This document shows positions 25,985 to 35,565 of a stretch of DNA of 64,000 nucleotides, piece after piece. The DNA is taken from assembly GCA_023415575.1 (NCBI GenBank), contig JAEZKF010000040.1, positions 1 to 64,000 on the forward strand, in the 5' to 3' direction. This stretch comes from Bacillota bacterium. GTDB lineage: Bacteria > Bacillota > Clostridia > Oscillospirales > Ruminococcaceae. The position numbers and the translations under genes were made by a program. Below the pieces are notes generated by a model. The model saw only the letters and a program-made list of their open reading frames with translations. It searched no databases and was not told where the DNA came from. Positions within the stretch are counted from its first letter, which is position 1. Every line of letters begins with the position of its first letter.

Positions 25985-26518
25985 ATGTCGTCGGAGAGCT
26001 CTCTGTTTAAAAAGAATCTAAGACTTATTATAAAATGGACCCTGTATGCACTTGTGCTGATTCTTTCCTACGTTCTTGCCCAGAACCCCTACCTGTTCTC
26101 CTTGTGGGGGTTGCGCCCCCTGCTTATTTTGCCGGTTGCGGTAAGTGTTGCGATGTTTGAGCACGAGTTTGCGGGAGGACTGTTTGCAGCTGCCGCCGGC
26201 ATCCTGTGGGGATGCAGCGCGGATGCGGTCTTCGGCTATTACGCTATCCTCTTGCTTGTCGTCGGCGTTGCGGCGGGTCTTATCTGCTCCTACGGCATGA
26301 GCCCTACCCTGCTGACCTCCCTGCTGCTTACAGGCGGGGCTGCCTTACTCATTGGACTGCTAGACTTCTTCTTCTTTTATGTCCTGTGGTCGTACACCGA
26401 GCTTGGGCGGTTCTTTATCACCCGCCTGCTTCCAACCATCCTCTTGACCACCGTAAGCGTTATCCCCTATTTCTACATCGTGCGGTTTATACACAACAAG
26501 CTGCGCCCGCCCAAATGA
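25985..26518 (+). CDS. mreD: Rod-shape-determining protein MreD
   Basis: A 177-residue integral membrane protein with about five hydrophobic segments and the family pattern (FEHEFAGGLFAAAAGILWG). It is identified mainly by its place between mreC and mrdA and by topology, since MreD sequences are weakly conserved. The ATG at 25985 follows GGAG by 10 bases; a TTG seven codons upstream overlaps that site. Confidence 0.85.
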   Translation: MSSESSLFKKNLRLIIKWTLYALVLILSYVLAQNPYLFSLWGLRPLLILPVAVSVAMFEHEFAGGLFAAAAGILWGCSADAVFGYYAILLLVVGVAAGLICSYGMSPTLLTSLLLTGGAALLIGLLDFFFFYVLWSYTELGRFFITRLLPTILLTTVSVIPYFYIVRFIHNKLRPPK

Positions 26519-26765
26519 CGCGCACTTGTTAACGGCATTGTTACAAAACCGAAACGGGCTATCAACCACTGGCCTGCTAAGTTACGGTATCATTGATCTT
26601 GTATCCGAAAACGCCCACCTGCTGTTTATTGTGACACCATATATAAGACTTTGCACAAAAGGATTCTGACATAAGAAAACAGATGGCGGTTGATACACAA
26701 AAGGGCTGTATTAACACGCCACTTCATTTATTGCTTGATTTATTGTTAAGGAGGCTGCGTCCGTT

Positions 26766-28784
26766 ATGAAACCACGTTCCGCATTAATCCGGACGCTTTC
26801 GCTCTTTCTTGTTGCCCTCGTCATCTTTGTGACGTATGGGCTGCGCCTGATGCAGCTTCAGCTTGTTCAGGGCGACAGCTTTTATGCCCAAACCCAAAAG
26901 CGCACCCAGCGCACCGTTACGGTACCCGCAGCACGCGGAGAGATTGTTGACCGCAACGGTCGTCCCCTTGTGGTGAACCGCAGCTGCTTTAACATCGTCT
27001 TTGATGGCGCTACCATGCCCAAGAAAAGACAAAATGAGATTATCCTCGCCCTGACCGAGATCTTCACCGAAGAGGGCGAAGAATGGATTAGCAACCTGCC
27101 GCTTGCGATATCAGGCGATTCCTACGCCTTTACCGACGCTAGCGACAGTGCGATAGAAGCGGTGAAATCCAACCTCGGCCTTCAGACCTATGCAACGGCA
27201 GAGCACGTGATGACTGAACTGCTTGACCGATACAACATCTCTGAGGAGTATACCCCCGCCCAGCAGCTGACTATTGCGGCTGTCCGGTATGAGATGCAGC
27301 GCAAGGAGTTTTCCGCCGTAACACCCTACACCTTTGCAGAGGATGTCAGCATGGACATCGTCACAAAGATTAAGGAAAACAGCCTGACCCTTACCGGTGT
27401 CGACGTACAGGAGAGCACCGTTCGTGAGTATGTCAGTGAGGATATCGCCCCCCACATCATCGGCCGCATCGGCCCCATCTACGCTGAGGAATATGCGGAG
27501 CTCAAGGAAAAGGGCTACGGTCTTAACGACATTGTGGGTAAAGAGGGCATAGAAAAGGCGTTTGAAGATGATCTGCGCGGCACAGCCGGTACCAGCATCA
27601 TCGAGTATGACGGCTCGGGCGCCGTTATTAACGTGACAGAGGTAACCCCTCCGCAGCCGGGCAACACCGTGATGCTGACCATTGACGCCGGCCTGCAGAA
27701 GGTCGCCCAGGAGGCGCTTGCAAACCAGATTGCCTACCTTAACGAGCATCACTCCGAAGGCAAGGGCAAGGAGGCGGATGCCGGCGCCGTTGTGGTAGTG
27801 GACGTTGCCACCGGCGACATCCTTGCGGCAGCCACCTACCCGTCTTATAATATCAACGAATACCAAAGAAACTACAACGCCCTTCTTGAGGATTCGCGCA
27901 AGCCGCTGATTAACCGCGCCCTGACAGGCCGGTATGCGCCGGGCTCCACCTTTAAGCCGATGGTGGCGACAACGGCCTTGTCTGAGGGGATTATCACAAG
28001 GAATTCACACGTTACCTGTAACCATGTCTATACATTCTTTAACGATTACCAGCCGCGATGCATGAGCGCGCACGGCAGCATCAACGTCATTACGGCTATT
28101 GCGGTATCGTGCAACATCTTCTTTTACGAGACCGGCCGCTTGACCGGCATTGACACCATCGCTGAATACGCGGGTAAGTTCGGCTTTGGACAGAACACAG
28201 GCATTGAGCTTCCCGAGGCTGTCGGACAGGTTGCAAGCCCTGCCCTGCGCGAGAAGAACAACAGCAAGTGGTACCACGGCGACATCCTGCAGGCCTCCAT
28301 CGGTCAGTCCGATACCCTCGCAACACCCCTGCAGCTTGCCCAGTATGTCGCGACCATCGCCCGCAGAGGTGTAAGGCTGGAATCGCACATCGTGCGCAGC
28401 GTTTATTCCTACAACCTCGATAAGACCATCCGTGAAACGCAGCCGGTGGTTGCCGCTACGATTGAAGGCAAGAACAACGCCTTTGATACCGTCATTGACG
28501 GCATGGTTGCCTGCGTAAAATCGGGTTCAGCGCGTTACTATCTCGCCGATTACCCCGAATCCATCGGGGCTAAAACCGGCACACCCGAGACGATTAACAG
28601 CCTGACCTCGGTGTTTATTGCATTCACTCCAGTCGAAAACAGCGAGATTGCCGTTGCGGTGGTCATTGAAAAGGGCGGTCAGGGCTATACCGGCGCACCT
28701 GTCGCCCGCGACATCTTTGACGCGTATTATGCACAAAAAAGGGAGAAAGCAAAGATTTCTGAGGAAGCCGTTTTGCTGTCTTAA
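26766..28784 (+). CDS. mrdA: Penicillin-binding protein 2 (elongation transpeptidase)
   Basis: Class B PBP that cross-links sidewall peptidoglycan. The 672-residue protein has an N-terminal transmembrane anchor (about 9-30), a dimerisation/pedestal region starting at RGEIVDRNGRPL, and the transpeptidase domain with Ser394 in GSTFKP, the SCN motif in VSCNIFFYE and KTGTPE near residue 603. AAGGAGG precedes the ATG by 11 bases. The 247-base upstream gap probably carries its own promoter, but no clear one could be assigned. Confidence 0.94.
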   Translation: MKPRSALIRTLSLFLVALVIFVTYGLRLMQLQLVQGDSFYAQTQKRTQRTVTVPAARGEIVDRNGRPLVVNRSCFNIVFDGATMPKKRQNEIILALTEIFTEEGEEWISNLPLAISGDSYAFTDASDSAIEAVKSNLGLQTYATAEHVMTELLDRYNISEEYTPAQQLTIAAVRYEMQRKEFSAVTPYTFAEDVSMDIVTKIKENSLTLTGVDVQESTVREYVSEDIAPHIIGRIGPIYAEEYAELKEKGYGLNDIVGKEGIEKAFEDDLRGTAGTSIIEYDGSGAVINVTEVTPPQPGNTVMLTIDAGLQKVAQEALANQIAYLNEHHSEGKGKEADAGAVVVVDVATGDILAAATYPSYNINEYQRNYNALLEDSRKPLINRALTGRYAPGSTFKPMVATTALSEGIITRNSHVTCNHVYTFFNDYQPRCMSAHGSINVITAIAVSCNIFFYETGRLTGIDTIAEYAGKFGFGQNTGIELPEAVGQVASPALREKNNSKWYHGDILQASIGQSDTLATPLQLAQYVATIARRGVRLESHIVRSVYSYNLDKTIRETQPVVAATIEGKNNAFDTVIDGMVACVKSGSARYYLADYPESIGAKTGTPETINSLTSVFIAFTPVENSEIAVAVVIEKGGQGYTGAPVARDIFDAYYAQKREKAKISEEAVLLS

Positions 28785-28926
28785 ACTTGGGCAATATCCC
28801 CTGCGTCTGTATGAAACGCTGATATTTTGTGTATAATCACTTATATATTTGCATTGATTTTTTCCTTTTTTGTGTTAAAATTAGGATTGTCAAGGTATAT
28901 TTAAATTTCTGCTCGGGGGATCTGCC

Positions 28927-29667
28927 ATGTCCGCTAACATTCTCGCGGTTGTCGGTTCTAAGGGCGGTGTGGGGAAATCTGCGGTTGCTTTTAATCTGGC
29001 GCTTGCTTACGCTCGGCGGGGCAAACGCGCCGTTGTCGTTGATTTGGATTTGGGATTTCGATGCCAATCGATGTTTTTCGGCACAGAAAGCGACATTGTA
29101 TTTGATCTTTCCGACATGCTTTGCACCGATTCGTTTGATCTTGATCAGGCGCTCAAGCCTTGCGTCTTTCAAACGGGACTATACTTATTACCGGCCTGTG
29201 CCGACCCGTTTGCAAGACTTGACTTTGAACGTCTTTCGCTTGTTTTCGCGACGCTTCGGACACGATTTGACATCGTGATATTGGACACGCCGCCGTCTGT
29301 ATCGCGCGGTTTTATTGCCGCCATTTCACTTGCTGACAGCACCTGTGTGGTGACGGTGCCCGACCCCTTGAGCGTGAAGTCCGCAGCACTTTGCGCAAGA
29401 CTTGCCGCCAAGGCAGGCATTGAAGCCCAGAGGCTTGTTATCAATAAGGTTCCTGAGAAGGAGCTGCCACCCTATGCAATCAAGGATTTTGACCGGATTA
29501 TCGACGAGGTAGGTGTTCCTCTGGCGGGCGTCATCCCACTATTTTCGGGGCTGGACGGATATTTGCAGTACGCAAAGCCCGTTCCACCCAAAACGAACTT
29601 TTCGCGCTCGCTTGAAAACATCTCTCGCAGGCTGGACGGGGAGGATGTCAGTCTGCTAATCGGCTAA
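28927..29667 (+). CDS. MinD/ParA-like P-loop ATPase
   Basis: A 246-residue cytosolic ATPase with a deviant Walker A (KGGVGKS, residues 12-18), VVDLDLG (switch I region) and IVILDTPPS (Walker B). The position after mrdA suggests MinD. The C-terminus, however, lacks an obvious basic amphipathic membrane-targeting helix (it ends RRLDGEDVSLLIG), and no minC or minE is adjacent. FlhG-like or other positioning ATPases are therefore possible. A GGGGGA stretch precedes the ATG. Confidence 0.8.
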   Translation: MSANILAVVGSKGGVGKSAVAFNLALAYARRGKRAVVVDLDLGFRCQSMFFGTESDIVFDLSDMLCTDSFDLDQALKPCVFQTGLYLLPACADPFARLDFERLSLVFATLRTRFDIVILDTPPSVSRGFIAAISLADSTCVVTVPDPLSVKSAALCARLAAKAGIEAQRLVINKVPEKELPPYAIKDFDRIIDEVGVPLAGVIPLFSGLDGYLQYAKPVPPKTNFSRSLENISRRLDGEDVSLLIG

Positions 29668-29715
29668 CAACAACATTAGTCCTTGCAGGACATATGGTAT
29701 GGAGGAATTGTACCA

Positions 29716-30129
29716 ATGAATATAGCACTGATTGCACATGACGCTAAGAAGGAACTGATGGTGCAGTTTTGCATCGCATATTGCGGCATCTTAAGTCGTC
29801 ACAGCCTGTGCGCCACCGGCATTACCGGAAGACTGGTAGCAGAGGCAACCGGCCTTGAGATTGCAAAGTACCTCAGCGGCACCCAAGGCGGTGACCAGCA
29901 GATCTCTGCCCGCATTGCGTGCAACGAGATTGACGTGCTGCTCTTCTTCCGCGACCCCCTGACCGCAAAGGAGTATGAGCCCCGCGAGGCTGATATGCTG
30001 CGCCTTTGTGATGTTCACAACATCCCTGTGGCAACCAACATTGCAACCGCGGAGGTACTCATTCACGGTCTTGAGCGCGGCGACCTCGACTGGAGAAACA
30101 TCGTCAACCCCAAGAAGTCCGAGTTCTAA
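29716..30129 (+). CDS. mgsA: Methylglyoxal synthase
   Basis: Converts dihydroxyacetone phosphate to methylglyoxal, a phosphate-releasing bypass of glycolysis. The 137-residue protein starts with NIALIAHDAKKELM, has the TGITGRL and SGTQGGDQQISARI phosphate-binding and catalytic-Asp motifs, and DVLLFFRDPLTA. The ATG at 29716 follows GGAGG by 10 bases. The mgsA position after mrdA and a MinD-like gene is common in Clostridia. Confidence 0.94.
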   Translation: MNIALIAHDAKKELMVQFCIAYCGILSRHSLCATGITGRLVAEATGLEIAKYLSGTQGGDQQISARIACNEIDVLLFFRDPLTAKEYEPREADMLRLCDVHNIPVATNIATAEVLIHGLERGDLDWRNIVNPKKSEF

Positions 30130-30183
30130 TACTCTGCGCAGATTAGGACGGATATCCCTTAAGTCAATATCTATACAAAAAGC

Positions 30184-30209
30184 AAAGAGCGGGAAACCCG
30201 CTCTTTTTT
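30184..30209 (+). terminator. Intrinsic terminator after mgsA
   Basis: AAAGAGCGGG-AAA-CCCGCTCTTTTTT: a 10-bp GC-rich stem with a three-base loop and a T run, ending the mre-mrd-mgs block. Confidence 0.88.
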
Positions 30210-30224
30210 GCTTGCGCCCTTATC

Positions 30225-30625
30225 TTAGTCAAGTGTAAACTCAAAGACCTCCGTCTGGTACATATATCCCTTGCCCGCCACCGAAAACACGATGTGGTAT
30301 GCGCCGTTTCGGTCTATCCCTGCAAATAATACCTCGCTGTACTTTGGGTCGTAGTCCTGCGGTGGTACAGGAAATATTTCTATCGGTTTATGTTGGCGAA
30401 ACACCTCACGGTATCTTTGCCCCGGTGTGGACAGAGCGAAGATATGATAGACGGTCTTATTCTTGCTAGTTACATAGAACTCGAATAGTATAGCCTTAGT
30501 ATTCCCCAGCAAAAACGCCCGCTGCGGAAAAGCCCTGTGGCAGGAATCGTTGCATTTATAGGAGCGCAGGAAAATAGAAGTGTGCATATCAGAATCATAA
30601 AAGCCTCATACAGTGTCCTTTTCAT
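30225..30625 (-). pseudogene. Lipoprotein gene split by a frameshift
   Basis: A start with AAAGGAGCGAGGAGA just before ATG (30625) opens MKRTLYEAFMILICTLLFSC, a signal peptide with a lipobox Cys20. That frame stops after about 50 codons. A second minus-strand frame carries on without a start of its own through TVYHIFALSTPGQRY to a stop at 30225 and reads as a small beta-rich secreted domain. The two join if one base is added near the TTTT at about 30530. So this is either a frameshifted gene or an assembly error in a homopolymer. Function unknown. Confidence 0.6.
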
Positions 30626-30765
30626 TCTCCTCGCTCCTTTAGAAAAAGCTTATTAATCCATGGGTACTGTATACATATAACGTAAAAAGAGCGCAAAGTG
30701 TGACATCGGCACAACGCCATGTGATGATAACTACGTTCTACATACGCCCATGCATGCGATTTTAC

Positions 30766-30794
30766 TTGATGTTTTGGTTGCAATCGAATATGAT
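30766..30794 (+). promoter_or_regulatory. Promoter of the Mef-like exporter gene
   Basis: TTGATG (30766-30771), 17-base spacer, TATGAT (30789-30794). It implies a leader of about 100 bases before the start at 30902, with no separate small leader peptide visible. Confidence 0.5.
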
Positions 30795-30901
30795 AGATGG
30801 GTCATGTTTATTGGGATGGCTGTGATAGTTTCCTTCCATCTTCCCCAAAGGACTATGAGATAAGACGCTATATCACAAAGATACACGAGGAGACCTACCG
30901 C

Positions 30902-32101
30902 ATGCAAAACTGGAGACGAACATTTTTCACCATATGGTCGGGTCAGGCCATATCCATTTTAACCAGCTCCGTTTTACAGATGGCGATTGTGTGGTATGTT
31001 ACGCAGAAGACAGAGTCTGCTGCCCTGCTCTCGCTTGCAACACTCATCGGATTTCTCCCCCAGGCGTTACTTGGCCTGTTTATCGGCGTTTACATTGACC
31101 GTTACAACCGCAAAACTGTGATGATTTTGTCCGACCTTCTCATTGCACTGGCCGGAATGGTACTGGTCATGGTCGGCTTCTGGGGCGATGTCCCCATCTG
31201 GCTTATCTATGTTGTACTGTTTTTCCGCTCTATTGGGTCTGCCTTTCACACTCCGGCACTTCAAGCAGTAACCCCTTCCATCGTGCCAAAAGAACAGCTG
31301 ACCCAATATGCCGGATTTGCGCAGGGATTTAAATCCTTCTCCATGGTGATTAGTCCGGCACTCGCTACAGTGCTCTTTAGCATCTGGGATTTGAATCTGA
31401 TTGTATTGTTGGATGTACTGGGAGCCCTGCTTGCTGTCGGGATTCTTGCCTTGGTTAATATCCCTGATACGACAAAGGAAAAGCCCGCTTGCCGGTCGCA
31501 GGCCCTAATAGAGGCGAAACAAGGCTTTCAAGTCCTTAGAAAACAACCGGGCCTGCTGGGGCTTTTGGTTATAAGCTGCTTATATGCCTTTATCTACTTC
31601 CCCATCGGAACGCTGTATCCACATATTACAATAACATGGTTTGACGGCGGCATTGCGGGAAGCGGAACCGTGGAGGTTGTGTATTCTGTAGGCATGCTGG
31701 TCGGTTCCTTTGTGTTAGGCATCGTAGGAAGAAGGATAAACCAGATTAAAGCCGTTCTTCTTTCAATCGGCACTTATGGGGCTTGTGTATTGGTTACCGG
31801 CCTGCTGCCCGCCACAGGACTTTCGGTATTTATCGGTCTATCCTTTATTATGGGGATGGCAAGCCCCTTCTTTCACGGTGTACAGACCGCTATTTATCAA
31901 ACACGCATTGAGCAGGAGTACTTAGGCAGGGTGCTTTCCCTGACATCCAGTGTAGGACTGATTGCCATGCCGCTTGGATTGATTCTCTCCGGTACCTTTG
32001 CCGATGTCATTGGTGTCAACCGATGGTTTGCGGCATCCGGCGTGTTTACGGTACTGCTTTTTATCGTAGGCGCTGGTATTCTGCCAAAGCGCTTGAAGTA
32101 A
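30902..32101 (+). CDS. Major facilitator superfamily exporter, Mef-like
   Basis: A 399-residue, 12-helix drug:proton antiporter-type protein. WRRTFFTIWSGQAISILTSS and the loop GVYIDRYNRKTVMI (MFS motif A) resemble the macrolide exporters Mef(A)/Mef(E). Related proteins also export other compounds, so resistance cannot be claimed from sequence. The ATG at 30902 follows GGAG by 9 bases; the open frame extends 35 codons upstream without support. It has its own promoter and terminator, and no Msr/Mel ABC-F gene follows. Confidence 0.85.
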   Translation: MQNWRRTFFTIWSGQAISILTSSVLQMAIVWYVTQKTESAALLSLATLIGFLPQALLGLFIGVYIDRYNRKTVMILSDLLIALAGMVLVMVGFWGDVPIWLIYVVLFFRSIGSAFHTPALQAVTPSIVPKEQLTQYAGFAQGFKSFSMVISPALATVLFSIWDLNLIVLLDVLGALLAVGILALVNIPDTTKEKPACRSQALIEAKQGFQVLRKQPGLLGLLVISCLYAFIYFPIGTLYPHITITWFDGGIAGSGTVEVVYSVGMLVGSFVLGIVGRRINQIKAVLLSIGTYGACVLVTGLLPATGLSVFIGLSFIMGMASPFFHGVQTAIYQTRIEQEYLGRVLSLTSSVGLIAMPLGLILSGTFADVIGVNRWFAASGVFTVLLFIVGAGILPKRLK

Positions 32102-32118
32102 AAAGCTATATAAAGCGA

Positions 32119-32155
32119 AAAAGCAGGCCGAATCTCATTGATTCGGCCTGCTTTT
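32119..32155. terminator. Bidirectional terminator between convergent genes
   Basis: A perfect 12-bp stem (GCAGGCCGAATC / GATTCGGCCTGC) with T runs on both sides (TTTT plus strand, TTTTT minus strand), ending both the exporter gene and the arabinan operon. Confidence 0.88.
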
Positions 32156-32168
32156 ACTATGTGCAACG

Positions 32169-32450
32169 CTACCATAAATCCGCGTTCTGGGCGCAGTGCT
32201 GCATCCGCTTGATGGCCCGTACCTCCACAAAGCACCCGCAGGCTGCGCACATGCCGTTTATGAGGTTTGCGCAGGTTTTGCAGATACTAAGCCTTCTTTG
32301 GTATTCCGCATCGCTTACCTTATCCTCTTCACGGATGCTTGCTATGTATTCATAGATACTTTGAAAATAGGCATCCTTGTCCATCTCCCGCAGCAGGCAG
32401 CGCTTACAGCGGGGTCGAGTCTCAGTCGTTACATCGGGCGAAGTGTTCAT
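32169..32450 (-). CDS. Small Cys-rich protein, DUF6171-like
   Basis: A 93-residue cytosolic protein with eight cysteines: C15-x2-C18 near the start, C57-x2-C60, C68-x2-C71-x-C73 and C86. The spacing suggests one or two zinc ribbons. It matches the DUF6171 type found in Clostridia, often downstream of unrelated operons. It begins 28 bases after the GH43 stop, so it is probably transcribed with the arabinan genes. Function unknown. Confidence 0.7.
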   Translation of the reverse strand: MNTSPDVTTETRPRCKRCLLREMDKDAYFQSIYEYIASIREEDKVSDAEYQRRLSICKTCANLINGMCAACGCFVEVRAIKRMQHCAQNADLW

Positions 32451-32477
32451 TCTTCAATCACCTGCTTTTAATGGATG

Positions 32478-33905
32478 TTACTCACCCAAGGTAAAGGAAA
32501 GCAGGCTTGCGCAACCCGGTCCCCGATAGGTAAAATACAGGGCATGAACACCGTCCGGTATATGGGTTTGGATGACATACTCTGTCCAAACATTAGTGAA
32601 ATCTACCGGTATGGTGCCCAGTACCTCTCCATCATAGGCGGTTTTGAGCTCAAAATAGCCGTTGCAGTAGCCGCGAACCTTGATGGCGACAGTGCCGACG
32701 TTCCTGCAATCGAAATACTTAAATCCCGCTGTGGCGGAATCGGTCATATTGATGATATAGCCGGGCTCCTCGTCGCCGTCCCTGCCATCCTGCGTGATTC
32801 TGGGGAACTGGCTGTCCGTCCAGAATCCGTTTTTGCCGGCACCTCCGGTGTAGGGGTTCTCCTCCTTGCAGAACAGGTTGCAGGCAATATGGGCCGGGTA
32901 CTCTCCCCTGCCGAGCAAGGGGCCGCCGTTGAGGCCGCACGAGGTCATTTCAACCTGCGGGATGGTTCCGTCATCGAGAATCTCAACCCGCTCTGCGCAT
33001 CCTTGGCGGCTGAAGTTGGTTCCGTTGGTGTGACGGTGATAGAAGATATACCATGCCCCGTTTAAAAAGGCAAGGCCGCCGTGGTTGTTGCCCCCATAAT
33101 ACATAGGCTTGTTGGCGGGCTTGTAGGTATCGATATGCATGTCGTTGTTGCTGACAATCACCCCGCGATAGCAAAATCCCTTTGTGGGGTGGTTGCTGGT
33201 CGCATAGCAAAGCTCATGCATCACGATGGAGGAATAAACGAGGTAGTAGGTATCGCCGATCTTTCTGATGGATGGGGCCTCAAAGAACTCGTGCCCTTCA
33301 AAGCCGCTGCCGTCACTGTAAGGCTCGCTGGGCAGAACGGTAACCGGTTCTTCGATAATCGTGAGCATATCCGGCCCAAGCACGGTGGCCATTGCTCCCT
33401 TTCGACTCTTGTCCCCGATAGCGCAAAAGCCGGTGTAGAGGTATGTTTTGTCCCCTTCGGTTAATACGGCGGGGTCGAACTGGGGTTCATCCCCTTCCCT
33501 CTCGCCTAATAAGACACCATCGGGATAATGCACGTGGCCGTAAAACTTGTACTGTCCGGCTGGGGTGTCGCACACCGCCACCGACACGATGGAAAGCTTA
33601 TCAAGGGCATAATACAGATAGTAACGGCCATCTGGCCCTTGTGTTACATCCGGCGCATACAGGCACATAGAGCCGTCTGGGTTCTTCGGGTCGTCCGTTT
33701 TCTTGTATATGATGCCTTCGTTACGCCAGTTGCCCAAATCGTCTATCGGTGCTGACCAGCAGGTATAATCATTCGGGCAAAACACATGACCATTAAACCG
33801 GTCATGCGACCCGAATACATAGACCCTCCCGTCAAACACATATGGCTCACCGTCGGGGATGTACTCCCACGATGGGAGATAGGGGTTAAACGCCTGCTTT
33901 TTCAT
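32478..33905 (-). CDS. Glycoside hydrolase family 43 (arabinosidase/xylosidase type)
   Basis: A 475-residue inverting glycosidase without a signal peptide, so cytosolic. The five-bladed propeller (about 1-320) shows the catalytic trio of GH43: Asp18 in IPDGEPYVF, Asp86 in YAPDV and Glu209 in FFEAPS. A C-terminal beta-sandwich (about 345-475) resembles a CBM6-type module. GGAGG lies 5 bases before the ATG. Next to a GH51 gene, it probably trims imported arabino- or xylo-oligosaccharides; the exact linkage is not determined. Confidence 0.88.
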   Translation of the reverse strand: MKKQAFNPYLPSWEYIPDGEPYVFDGRVYVFGSHDRFNGHVFCPNDYTCWSAPIDDLGNWRNEGIIYKKTDDPKNPDGSMCLYAPDVTQGPDGRYYLYYALDKLSIVSVAVCDTPAGQYKFYGHVHYPDGVLLGEREGDEPQFDPAVLTEGDKTYLYTGFCAIGDKSRKGAMATVLGPDMLTIIEEPVTVLPSEPYSDGSGFEGHEFFEAPSIRKIGDTYYLVYSSIVMHELCYATSNHPTKGFCYRGVIVSNNDMHIDTYKPANKPMYYGGNNHGGLAFLNGAWYIFYHRHTNGTNFSRQGCAERVEILDDGTIPQVEMTSCGLNGGPLLGRGEYPAHIACNLFCKEENPYTGGAGKNGFWTDSQFPRITQDGRDGDEEPGYIINMTDSATAGFKYFDCRNVGTVAIKVRGYCNGYFELKTAYDGEVLGTIPVDFTNVWTEYVIQTHIPDGVHALYFTYRGPGCASLLSFTLGE

Positions 33906-33948
33906 AACAGCCTCCGCCTTTCATCAGTACTAAAACGCGGGAAGGGTC

Positions 33949-35418
33949 TTATGCGATTACAATCTCAGCTACGCTGCACGGCGGCAGTGTGAAGGTAACG
34001 GTATCCTTCCCGACACGGATGTTGTCAAACTCTTTGATGACAACGCGGCTGGGATTATCAAAATCATTGTGGGCATCCACAGCATCCGTAAGGATTCGTC
34101 CGGAAACTTTGGACACATCTCGTCCTGCTATGCTGCATTGCATATCGACAGCGTCAGAGGCGGAAATGTTTGTTACCGTTAAGGTAATCTCCCCATCCTT
34201 TTCGGATGCCGTTACGCTGCAGCGGTTAATGCTCTTTTCATCTGTCTTGATGGTATCGGTCTGCAGCTCATGTCTAAGCAGCATGGCGTCATGGTGACGC
34301 TTGTATAGGTCAAACACGTGATAGGTGGGTGTGAGCACAAGCTTGTCGCCCTCCGTGAGCAGAACAGCCTGCAGAACGTTAACCGTCTGCGCGAGGTTTG
34401 CCATAACCACTCTATCCGAGTGCGCATTGAAGATGTCAAGCGTAAGGGCCGCGACAATGGCGTCACGCATGGTGTTCTGCTGGTAGAGAAAGCCCGGATT
34501 CGTGCCCGGTTCTACATCGTACCAGGTGCCCCACTCATCCACGATAAGCCCCACACGGTGGTCAGGGTCGTGGCGGTCCATAATCGCAAGATGGTTTGTG
34601 ATTAAGTCCTCCATCTCTAGTGCCTTTCGCAGGGTGGTGTAGTATTCCTCTATGGTAAAGCTTGTGGCGCTGCCCTTGTTTTCCCATGTGCCGGGCACAG
34701 TGTAGTGGTGTAGGGTAAAGCCGTCCATGAACTTGCCCGCAAGCTCCATGACAACGTCCGTCCAGTGGTAATCGGATTCTCCCGGGCCGCACGCAATCTT
34801 ATAGATGCGGTTATCGCCGTAGTTGCGCACATAGGTCTGGTAGCGTCGGTACTGGTCTGCATAGAACTCCGGCCGCATATTGCCGCCGCAGCCCCAGCTT
34901 TCGTTGCCCACGCCGAAGTAGGTGAGCTTCCAGGGTTCAGCCTGCCCGTTTGTCTTACGCCATGACGACATGGGGGACTCCCCGCCAAAGGTCATGTATT
35001 CAATCCATTCGGACATCTCCTGCACTGTGCCGCTTCCCAGATTGCCGTTTATGTATGGTTCGCAGCCAAGTTGCTTGCACAACTCCATAAACTCGTGTGT
35101 GCCAAAGCTGTTGTCCTCCACAACACCGCCCCAGTGGGTGTTTACCAGACGTTTGCGGCTTGCCTTCGGACCCACGCCATCAACCCAGTGATAATCATCT
35201 GCAAAACAGCCGCCCGGCCACCGCAGCACAGGTATCTTGATGTTGCGCAGGGCCTCTACTACATCCTTGCGTATGCCGTTTACGTTTGGAATTGCCGAGT
35301 CTTCGCCGACATAGATGCCGCCATAGATACAGCGTCCGAGGTGCTCGGAAAAATGGCCGTAGATATTACGGTTAATCTTACTCCTTTTGTCCTGACTGAA
35401 AACGGTGAGCTTTGTCAT
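33949..35418 (-). CDS. abfA: Alpha-L-arabinofuranosidase, GH51
   Basis: A 489-residue retaining, cytosolic arabinofuranosidase. The acid/base Glu173 sits in FGVGNESWGCGG and the nucleophile Glu295 in LIVDEWGTWYDV; RWPGGCFADDYHW near residues 66-79 is the family substrate loop. A C-terminal beta-sandwich follows (about 390-489). AAAGGAG lies 7 bases before the ATG. It is the first gene of the GH51-GH43-DUF6171 unit and lies behind the promoter and AraR-like site at 35513-35594. Confidence 0.93.
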   Translation of the reverse strand: MTKLTVFSQDKRSKINRNIYGHFSEHLGRCIYGGIYVGEDSAIPNVNGIRKDVVEALRNIKIPVLRWPGGCFADDYHWVDGVGPKASRKRLVNTHWGGVVEDNSFGTHEFMELCKQLGCEPYINGNLGSGTVQEMSEWIEYMTFGGESPMSSWRKTNGQAEPWKLTYFGVGNESWGCGGNMRPEFYADQYRRYQTYVRNYGDNRIYKIACGPGESDYHWTDVVMELAGKFMDGFTLHHYTVPGTWENKGSATSFTIEEYYTTLRKALEMEDLITNHLAIMDRHDPDHRVGLIVDEWGTWYDVEPGTNPGFLYQQNTMRDAIVAALTLDIFNAHSDRVVMANLAQTVNVLQAVLLTEGDKLVLTPTYHVFDLYKRHHDAMLLRHELQTDTIKTDEKSINRCSVTASEKDGEITLTVTNISASDAVDMQCSIAGRDVSKVSGRILTDAVDAHNDFDNPSRVVIKEFDNIRVGKDTVTFTLPPCSVAEIVIA

Positions 35419-35512
35419 GGCTGTTCTCCTTTATGAAATATAGTTGGGGTTATGGATACGGGTTTCTTACATTCACAGACAGTATGCCTTCTGGTTCGAT
35501 ACAAGGCGCAAA

Positions 35513-35540
35513 GTTGTATGTACAACCTTGTGTATACGAA
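35513..35540 (-). promoter_or_regulatory. AraR-like operator upstream of abfA
   Basis: GTTGTATGTACAAC (35513-35526) is a near-perfect palindrome close to the TTGTACGTACAA core of Bacillus AraR sites, as recalled. A second, weaker dyad, TTGTGTATACGAA, follows at about 35528-35540. Both lie some 20-45 bases downstream of the predicted transcription start, where a bound repressor would block elongation. No araR gene is in the window. Confidence 0.5.
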
Positions 35541-35565
35541 TAAAACCAATTTCTTAGATGTTTTT

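Noticed and set aside
27111..27866. Long minus-strand frame inside mrdA, and similar frames opposite gpmI, mreB and glgP
   Set aside because: All lie antisense to genes with complete catalytic motifs, and none shows a ribosome site or recognisable domain.
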